Assembly (NCBI GenBank): GCA_016719055.1
Contig: JADKAW010000040.1
Coordinates: 1 to 64,000 of the forward strand
From: Candidatus Rhodoferax mariagerensis
GTDB lineage: Bacteria > Pseudomonadota > Gammaproteobacteria > Burkholderiales > Burkholderiaceae_C
Direction of reading: 5' to 3'
Length of the DNA: 64,000 nt
Shown: positions 46,773 to 53,687 of the stretch, piece after piece
Layout of the letters: each line of letters starts with the position of its first letter
Numbering within the stretch: position 1 is the first letter of the stretch
Notes under the pieces: model-generated
What the model was told of the DNA's origin: nothing
What the model saw: the letters and a program-made list of their open reading frames with translations, nothing else
Databases searched by the model: none
Translations under genes and position numbers: made by a program

Positions 46773-47237
46773 TCACGGCGGTGTCGGTGCCAGATCGATG
46801 CCCTCGATGTTCTGGACAATGTCTTGGCCATGCGCGCAGCGAACCGTGCCCCGTTCCCGACCATCGATGGAAACAATGACACCGCCCTTGGCATCAGGCT
46901 CGGCACCCATGCGATCCGCGCTCCAGTACACCGAATACACGGTATTGTCATTGGGCACATCGACGGAATAGCTGAAATGTCGACCCGCCCCCGGCCATTG
47001 GTAGGTTGTGGCGGCTCGGCGCGGGGCTCGCACAACAATTTCAGGCTTGGCGTTCGGACTGCCAAAGGAATAGTCGATGGTTTGGCCGGCATCGCACACC
47101 TCAATGCGCTTGCCCGCGGCCGTCAGACAGGAAAACACCGTCTTGGCCCGCGGCGGACACGCAGCACTCGCTACCGAAGCACCGATCGCCAGAACCGCGA
47201 CCGCGCCTACTGCGAACATGACGAACCGAACTTGCAT
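46773..47237 (-). CDS. small exported protein with two or more disulfides
   Basis: A 154-residue protein with a signal peptide (MQVRFVMFAVGAVAVLAIGA ending ASA) and a mature domain with four Cys (ACPPRA, FSCLTA, EVCDAG, VRCAHG). It has beta-strand-rich segments (YSVDVPNDNTVYSVYWSADR and GGVIVSIDGRERGTV). I do not recognise a family. The layout suits a small periplasmic or secreted beta-sandwich. GAGGAG precedes the ATG. It lies between the two exported-protein clusters of the island, so it is likely part of the same accessory set. Function unknown. Confidence 0.65.
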   Translation of the reverse strand: MQVRFVMFAVGAVAVLAIGASVASAACPPRAKTVFSCLTAAGKRIEVCDAGQTIDYSFGSPNAKPEIVVRAPRRAATTYQWPGAGRHFSYSVDVPNDNTVYSVYWSADRMGAEPDAKGGVIVSIDGRERGTVRCAHGQDIVQNIEGIDLAPTPP

Positions 47238-47409
47238 GCTGACTCCTCTGCAGTGACGGCCATGTCACCGCCATGGTCGACCGAGGCCCGCCTTGGCGCA
47301 CCACCTGCTGATGGGAAAGTGGCAGATCGGCGACGGCGGGGGCGGTGAAAACCTCCACCGAGCTTACACTACTGGCGCGTTGATACGCGGCGGTCTGAGG
47401 ATGAGAGAG

Positions 47410-47895
47410 ATGAAAACACGCGCAACATTCATACTGAGTTTGCTTGCAAGCAGCCTGTCCGGGGCCGCGTTGGCGGCCTGCGCGACGATGGAGCCGGCGG
47501 CATTCGCTCAACATTTTTTCGAAAAGCATCGCGAGTTCTACCATCTACCAACAACGCGGCTCGATGAGGTCGTCACGCCAGCATTTCGCCGCGCTCTTGC
47601 CGCCCACTACCGTTGCATCAAAGCCGAAGGCATCTGCCATATCGACTACGATCCCTGGCTGGGTGCCCAGGATGGCGAGATTCACCCGCCGCTGGAGTTC
47701 AGCGTCACGGCGCGCCAGGGCGATCGAGCCTCGGTGCGCATGGCCTACCGGTTTATCGTTGCCGGGCCGCAAGGCAAGCGGCACCAAGTCACCCTGATGT
47801 TGCGAGCAAAGACCGCAGACAAGTGCTGGCAGGTCGACGACCTGATCACCCCGCTCGGCGACTCGCTGGCGGCTCGATTCCTGGGGTCACCCTGA
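47410..47895 (+). CDS. exported protein resembling DUF3828
   Basis: A 161-residue protein with a signal peptide (MKTRATFILSLLASSLSGAA). The mature domain of about 140 residues has the features FAQHFFEKHREFYHLPTTR, DYDPWLGAQDGEI and the final WQVDDLITPLG, which I associate loosely with DUF3828. The start may be the ATG at 47410 or 47401. The fold is probably a small mixed alpha-beta domain. It is convergent with the CSLREA pseudogene. Function unknown; moderate confidence only in the family. Confidence 0.55.
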   Translation: MKTRATFILSLLASSLSGAALAACATMEPAAFAQHFFEKHREFYHLPTTRLDEVVTPAFRRALAAHYRCIKAEGICHIDYDPWLGAQDGEIHPPLEFSVTARQGDRASVRMAYRFIVAGPQGKRHQVTLMLRAKTADKCWQVDDLITPLGDSLAARFLGSP

Positions 47896-47985
47896 ATTTT
47901 CCGATTCCAAAGCAGCCGACCTGCACCGGTGTCACAGTCGCGCTGCGCTGAAGTGATCGTCAGCCAACGCCCGCGCAACGGCAGG

Positions 47986-48672
47986 CTAATCGAGCAACAG
48001 CATCAGGATAGGGGTAATGCCGCCGGGCCGGCGCGGTGTCGCGGTTTGCGCCTCTGAGGCACCGCCGGTGAGGCATGCAGCGCTGGTGGCGCTCACCATG
48101 CATTGGCAGACCACTCCCTCGGTGAGGTCGCGCACCGTCAGGGGCGCGGCGCTGCCCGTTGCAGTGCGCGTCGGCTGTTCACTGGCGGTGCAAGTGGCCG
48201 TGTAGGTGGCAATCGGCGATCCGCCGTTGTCGGCCGGCACCGAAAAATGGAGGGTCGCGCTGCCCGGCCCCGGCGTCACCGAGTTCAGCGTTGGCGGCCC
48301 GGGCGGGGTCGGCGCGGGGGTGATGGGCACGCAGGCCGAGAATTCCGAGGTTTCGGTCGGTCGCCAGCAGTGTCACCCATTGGCCCACGGCCCAGCCGGC
48401 GGTGCTCAGGGGAATGGCGAGCGTGGCGAGATCGTGCAGACGCCGGTGGAAACCTGACAACCGGCGACGATATTGAAGGCGATGGTGTCGTTGATGCCGA
48501 AGATGCCGCGCCCCACCGGGCAGTCGGGGCTGGCCGTACCGGTGTTCATTTGGGTAATCGCCTCGTGCAAGGTGCACTGTGCGTCCCTCGTGGCGTTGTT
48601 GTCGGCGCTGGCCAGACACGCGATTCAGGTGCAAAGCATTGCGCGGACTGTTAAAGCGGGTAGGTGCGTCAT
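47986..48672 (-). pseudogene. decayed CSLREA protein with internal deletion and frameshifts
   Basis: Remnant of a relative of the 45-kb CSLREA gene. From the ATG at 48672 the reading frame matches it (MTHLPALTVRAMLCT) but a TGA follows where the relative has Trp. The CSLREA motif is still readable in frame after the stop (DAQCTLHEAITQMN). After CTI the sequence jumps to AIPLSTAGWAVGQWVTLLAT, so the whole beta-helix (about 400 codons) is deleted. A further frameshift follows. The end keeps a fibronectin-like domain and the tail GGITPILMLLLD, as in the RCC1 proteins. The N-terminus resembles the CSLREA gene while the tail resembles the RCC1 genes. Confidence 0.8.
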
Positions 48673-48722
48673 GATGGAATCAAGCTCCCGAAAGTGAAAA
48701 GTTGGCCATGGCGGTTTGACTC

Positions 48723-51211
48723 CTAATCCAGCAGCAACATCAGAATCGGCGTCAGGTCACCCTTGCGCACGACGCGTGTCAATGCCCCCGACGCGCTGCT
48801 GGTGCCCGCCGTGCTGGTGGCACTGACCGTGCACAGGTAGCTGACACCGTTGACGAGGCCAGTGACCGTGAGCGGTGAAGTGGTACCGATCACACTGACC
48901 GGCGTGCCGCCGGTTGGCGTGCAGGTGGCCGTGTAACTGTCGATGTCGGTGCCGTTGTCGCTGGCCGGCGGCGTGAAATAGACCCGCATGCCCTGGTCGA
49001 TCGGTTGCAGGCGCACCAGCGTGGGTGGGTCGGGCGGCGGCCAGGTCACCAGCACTGTTTGTGGCGACAGACCCGATTTGCCGTCGCCCAGTTGCCCATG
49101 TTCATTGAGCCCCCAGCAAGTGATGCCGCCGTTGGCCACGGCGCAGGTATGCATTCTGCCCATCGCGACCGCCACCACATTGTTGTCGGCCAGGGTGACG
49201 GGAATAAGCTCTCGTGATTTGTCTGCGTTGGAAACCTGAGAGAAACTGTTCAAGCCCCAGCACCTCAGGGAACGATTGGCACCGACGACAGCGCAACTGT
49301 GTTCGGCACCGGCAACGACATCGACCGCACCTGAGACCAAACCGCTGACCTGTGTCGGAACGGGTTTGTTGAACGTGCTGTTGTCACCCAGTTGTCCGGC
49401 ACTGTTTGCCCCCCAGCACTTGACGGCACCATTTGCGACGATGCAGGTATGCATCGAGCCCGCAGTGATGGCCGAGGTAGCGTTCGAGTAAACCTGCACC
49501 GGCGTTGGCCGGTCGGTGGTGGTGTTGTCGCCAATCTGACCGTCGAAATTTCGCCCCCAGCACTTTACCTGTGTGACCCCGCGCGAGGGAACAATGACAG
49601 CGCAGGAATGAAAGTCGCCGGCAGCGATGGCTGTGGCCCCGCTGTTGATGACCACCCGGGGCTGGTTGCTGTCGGTCGTGCCGGCACCAAGCTGACCGTA
49701 CTGGTTGGCACCCCAGCACGAGACCTGGCCGCTGCTGGTGAGGGCGCAGGTATGGGCATCGCCGGCGACGACGGCGGTCACGCCGCTGGTCAGCCCAGCC
49801 ACGTTCACAGGCGCGGTCTGCGGCGTTGGCGAGGTCACACCGTTGCCAAGCTGTCCCCAGCTGTTGTCACCCCAGCACCTGGCAGCACCACTGACCAGGG
49901 CGCAGCTGTGCCGCACGCCCGAAGCCACCGCCGTGACCCCGAAGACAGTCCGCTGACACCGACCGGCGTGGTGCGCGAAGCCGTGCTGCCATCTCCGAGC
50001 TGACCGTTCGTGTTGACGCCCCAGCACTTGGCCGCACCGTTCACCACGGCGCAACCATGGTCGTTGCTGTGGCTGGCGGTGGTCGCATTGGCACTGGCAG
50101 GCACCGCCACCACATGCGCCGACTGCACACTGGTCACGCCGTTGCCCAGAGCGCCGTTTAGGTTATCGCCCCAGCACTTGACCCCGCCACCGACCACCAG
50201 AGCGCAACTGTAGAAGTTGCCAGTCGTCACCGCCGTGGCAGCACCGATCAGTGTTGCGGCTGGACTGAGTCGATTGACAATGTCACCGGTGCCGAGCTCT
50301 CCGCTATAGTTGTTACCCCAACACTGCGTGGCACCACCGATGAGGGCGCAGGTATGGTAAGAACCGGCCGCCACTGCGGTGATGCCGCTTGCCGTCACTG
50401 GGGTGGGTGTCAGGCGCTCGGTCTGGTCGCCAACACCAAGCCGGCCTGAGCCGTTACTGCCCCAGCAATGTAGCGTGCCCGCCACGATGGCGCAAGTGTG
50501 AAACATGCCCATGGCAATGGCTGTGGTGCCGCTTGGGATGATGCCGGTCGGTGTCAGCGCCGTATCCTTGTTGTTGGTACCCAGTTGCCCGTTGCCGTTG
50601 AAACCCCAGCACTGCACCGCCCCGCCGCCGACAATGGCACAGGTCTGGACATGGGCGGCGGCAATAGCCGTGGCACCGCTGGCAATGGTGGTGAAAGGTG
50701 TTGCCACCACGGTGCTCGTGCTGCCATTGCCGATTTGCCCGACGTTGTTGGCACCCCAGCACTTGACGGCACTGCCAACAAGCGCACAGGTATGGCCGAA
50801 GCTGGTCGCCACCGCGCTGGCACTGGTGATGCCCGGCACCGTGAGCGGTAGCGTACTCTGACCCACGCCGACATCGCCCAGCTGGCCACTGTCGTTGAAC
50901 CCCCAACACTTGACGCGGCCGGCATCGATGGCGCAACTGTGTCTGTAGCCGACGGCGATGGCGGTTGCCTGACCAATGCCGTGCACTGGCTCGGCAAGCT
51001 GCCGGTTGGTTGTGCTGCCGTCGCCTAGTTGGCCGTAGTTGTTGTTGCCCCAGCACAGCACCGTGCCGGTCGCTGTGAGCGCGCAGGCATGGCTGTCGCC
51101 TGCGGCGACCTGCACGATGCCAGTGAGTGGCTGGCTGGCGTGGGTGGGGCAAATCGCCATCATGGCCAGCAGGGCGTAAATCACGCGATGAAGATTCAGA
51201 AAGTCTTTCAT
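48723..51211 (-). pseudogene. secreted RCC1-repeat protein C, single-base deletion
   Basis: Third paralogue, about 8 kb from the tandem pair. It has a signal peptide (MKDFLNLHRVIYALLAMMAI), RCC1 repeats, the same fibronectin-like domain and the same C-terminal tail TPILMLLLD. The frame breaks at 49937-49940, where four C (plus strand) stand in place of five. Before it the sequence reads TPVGVSGLSSG and after the correction GVTAVASGVRHSC. The N-terminal piece ends at 49835 and the C-terminal piece at 48723. With one base added the product would be 829 residues. The repeats differ more from A and B than these do from each other, but the last ~120 residues are almost identical. Confidence 0.8.
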
Positions 51212-51328
51212 GGTCTGGATACTCCGGTCAGGATGGGAAACTTGGTCATGGCGGCAGGGCTTACCAGTTGAGTGCCAGCAGGAGGCAGCGCCGTGATCGT
51301 TCGCGTCGAGCGGCAGTGTGGTTGTGGT

Positions 51329-52384
51329 TCATGGATTGTCTGATTGAATGCGCTTGAGCAACTCTTCGCGGCTGGCGACACCGAGTTTGTCGCGAATCGA
51401 ATCGAAATAGCTTTTGCCTGTATGGAGCGAAATACCCATGAGTCGCGAGGCTTCAGAATGTGACAGGCCGCGCGCCAGGGCGGCACAGTATTCGGTTAGC
51501 CGGTGTGGCAGACCGAAGGTCTGGATCGTCGCCAACTGCTTGATCGCTTTGGGCACAAGTCGCGTGATCCAGACGCAGGCCAGTCGGGCCGTCGAGGTCG
51601 TGCTTTCCATGTTGTAGCAGCGGAATTGAAAGACGCCACTGGCGTTATGCAGTCTGAACGCGGGCGGCGGGGCTGCTGTGCCGCGCTGGATCGCGTCGAG
51701 AGCCTGCACGGCACGGGTGAGGCGAGCGAACACCTCCAACTCGTCTGCTTCCGAGCCTTGGGCCAGGCGCAGAAACAAGCGCCCTTGTTCATTGGCGAAT
51801 TCAACTTTTCCCTGGAGACTGACGATGAGCATGCCGACCTGATCGCCACAATCGGCGTATTCGATCTGGCCGGTATCTCGTGGTGCTGCCAGAGCATGTG
51901 CGAGATAGGGCAAGACACTTTCAAGCCGTCGCTCGTCGGCGGCACTGAAAGGCCGTTCGCCCGGTGCCCGGGTAAGCATGACAGAGCCGCCAGGGCGACC
52001 TGTTGGCTTGACCGAAGCTCGTAAAAGTGTGCGGATGCCAACGGGCTTGAGTAACTCCTGATAAAAATCAGATTCGAACAACGCACTGCCTAGTTGTGCG
52101 GCGTTGCGGACATTGTGCTGCTTGACATGCTGGCCAAAACTCATTGATACCGATTTCATCTCGCGCTTGTTGGCGAATTCAGACATGTACCGCTTGGCGG
52201 CCGGGATAGCGTTGGGGTTTTCGGTGTGAAACCCGCTGACTTCGCCGCTCTCGCCAGCCCACCAGAAAACATTGAAATTGGAAGGCACGATCTGATGCAT
52301 GGCCTGCATCAGGGTCGGCATGACGATGCGGTCATCAAGCCCGATGGCGCAATATTGGCGGAAGTATGCACTCGCAGAGGTCAT
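51329..52384 (-). CDS. LuxR-type regulator 2 of the secreted-protein island
   Basis: A 351-residue regulator, the same length as regulator 1. The sensor-like N-terminal region (about 290 residues) has no receiver Asp pattern. The helix-turn-helix reads LPHRLTEYCAALARGLSHSE then ASRLMGISLHTGKSYFDSIR, with the conserved glutamate and glycine of GerE domains. The start is the ATG at 52384; a TTG four codons upstream is the alternative. It is adjacent to RCC1 copy C on the same strand, and the shared GC-rich palindrome lies 100 bases upstream. The sequences of the two regulators are diverged enough to suggest different signals. Confidence 0.85.
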   Translation of the reverse strand: MTSASAYFRQYCAIGLDDRIVMPTLMQAMHQIVPSNFNVFWWAGESGEVSGFHTENPNAIPAAKRYMSEFANKREMKSVSMSFGQHVKQHNVRNAAQLGSALFESDFYQELLKPVGIRTLLRASVKPTGRPGGSVMLTRAPGERPFSAADERRLESVLPYLAHALAAPRDTGQIEYADCGDQVGMLIVSLQGKVEFANEQGRLFLRLAQGSEADELEVFARLTRAVQALDAIQRGTAAPPPAFRLHNASGVFQFRCYNMESTTSTARLACVWITRLVPKAIKQLATIQTFGLPHRLTEYCAALARGLSHSEASRLMGISLHTGKSYFDSIRDKLGVASREELLKRIQSDNP

Positions 52385-52480
52385 TGTTGTGGTCAAGTTC
52401 TCGGTTGGCTTTGGTCAACGTTGCTGCTAGGGCAGGCCAAGCTGACCCAGCTTGTTATCTTATGCTGGCAAAGCGACACC

Positions 52481-52505
52481 AGAACACCCCCGCTGGGGGG
52501 TGTTT
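52481..52505. promoter_or_regulatory. GC-rich palindrome upstream of luxR2
   Basis: AACACCCCC and GGGGGTGTT are separated by four bases and followed by TTG. The core CACCCCCGC-GGGGGG is the same as at 45396. It lies between the divergent luxR2 and def genes. A hairpin plus T-run is possible on the plus strand, but no gene on that strand ends here, so an operator is more likely. Confidence 0.5.
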
Positions 52506-52628
52506 TGAGCAGGCAAAGCTCTCGTCCGGCTTGAAAGCTGGTCACTTTGGTTGCCTTTGGAGAGCAAGCGAAGCAGGTTCATTTCCAGCTTTTTTGTTTG
52601 CGACTTGTTTTCTGTGCAAAATGCAGCC

Positions 52629-53240
52629 ATGACCGTCAGAGACATTCTCAAAATGGGTGACCCACGCCTGCTGCGCCAGGCCCAGCCGGTGACACAGTTC
52701 GATACGGGCGATTTGCATCTGCTGATCACCGACCTGCTCGACACCATGCGGGCCGCCGACGGCGCCGGGTTGGCGGCGCCACAGATTGCCGTGGATTTGC
52801 AGGTGGTTATTTTTGGCACCAATACGCTCAACCCGCGTTACCCGCAGGCACCGCTGGTGCCGCGCACCGTGCTGATCAACCCGACGATCACACCGCTTGG
52901 GCCGGCACTGCCCGACGCATCCATGTCAAATGCAGCAGACATCCAATCGTCAAGTAGCACATCGACCAACGCACAACTGCAAGAGGTAGAGGACTGGGAA
53001 GGATGCCTGTCGGTGCCCGGCCTGCGTGGCAAGGTGCCGCGTTTTGCCCGCATTCGCTACACCGGCGTTGACCAGTTTGGTGACCCTATTGACCGCACGG
53101 TGGATGGTTTTCATGCCCGCGTGGTGCAGCACGAGTGCGACCACCTGATTGGCAAGCTGTACCCCATGCGGGTGCGCGATTTGCGCCAGTTTGGATTTAC
53201 CTCGGTGTTGTTTCCGGGTCTTGATGCGCCCAACGACTGA
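52629..53240 (+). CDS. def: peptide deformylase
   Basis: Removes the formyl group from nascent proteins. The 203-residue enzyme has the three metal-site motifs: GAGLAAPQ (residues 45-52), EGCLS (124-128, Cys ligand) and HECDH (168-172, two His ligands). The start is the ATG at 52629, giving the standard N-terminus MTVRDILKMGDPRL. An insertion of about 25 residues between the second strand and EGCLS (residues ~95-119, rich in Ser/Thr: SSSSTSTN) is unusual for the family. It should sit on a surface loop. The gene is alone and divergent from luxR2. Confidence 0.95.
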   Translation: MTVRDILKMGDPRLLRQAQPVTQFDTGDLHLLITDLLDTMRAADGAGLAAPQIAVDLQVVIFGTNTLNPRYPQAPLVPRTVLINPTITPLGPALPDASMSNAADIQSSSSTSTNAQLQEVEDWEGCLSVPGLRGKVPRFARIRYTGVDQFGDPIDRTVDGFHARVVQHECDHLIGKLYPMRVRDLRQFGFTSVLFPGLDAPND

Positions 53241-53284
53241 CATGTCGTCAAGCCAGCCGTGTTGATCGAAAAATTTGATCAAAA

Positions 53285-53335
53285 AGGCCTCAAGCCCTTA
53301 TCGATAAAACACTGCCAGCTATCAATTTATTGAAA
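53285..53335 (-). repeat. ~50-bp dispersed repeat, copy 8
   Basis: GGCCTCAAGCCCTTATCGAT, then CTGCCAGCTATCAATTTATT, a strong match in inverted orientation. It fills the gap after def. Confidence 0.85.
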
Positions 53336-53387
53336 TGAAATTTTTGCCCGGCCTGGTGCTTGAGCACACCAAAGTGGGGATTGCACG

Positions 53388-53636
53388 CTAGACGTTTGCA
53401 AACAGTGCGTCCAATGGCAGCGTCAGGGCCACACTGTGCAACAACAGACCTTGTTCTGACTGGCCTTGCGCCAGTAGCCAGTCGCTCAAGTTGGGCTGAC
53501 GCCGATAGACCTCAAAAGTTTTGGCGTGAGGGTCCACCAGCGCGAATTCCTGCAGTGCTTCGATGCGCCGATAGGTCAGAAATTTGTCGAGAACTCTTGC
53601 GCGGTTATGTAGCGAATGGCTTGAGGTAATCCCATC
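53388..53636 (-). pseudogene. Uma2-type endonuclease fragment
   Basis: Two pieces of an Uma2 (DUF820) protein are joined. The ATG at 53636 gives MGLPQAIRYITAQEF, a typical Uma2 N-terminus, ending at a TGA after 19 codons. In another frame the C-terminal core continues: LTYRRIEALQEFALVDPHAKT, then EVYRRQPNLSDW and a short end. The catalytic middle (about 90 residues) is missing. The fragment ends before the glnD stop and is not expected to be functional. Confidence 0.7.
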
Positions 53637-53687
53637 AGTGAATGATTGCACCGGTTGTGGCAGAGGCCTCAACACCTCAGACCACGC

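Noticed and set aside
36280..50054. Programmed ribosomal frameshifting in the RCC1 genes
   Set aside because: The three lesions have different signs (one insertion, two deletions) and different surrounding bases, with no common slippery heptamer or stop-adjacent signal.
35400..51211. CRISPR-like or simple tandem repeats in the RCC1 genes
   Set aside because: The periodicity is about 150 bases, codes for RCC1 repeats with conserved CWG and GQLG residues, and has no unique spacers.
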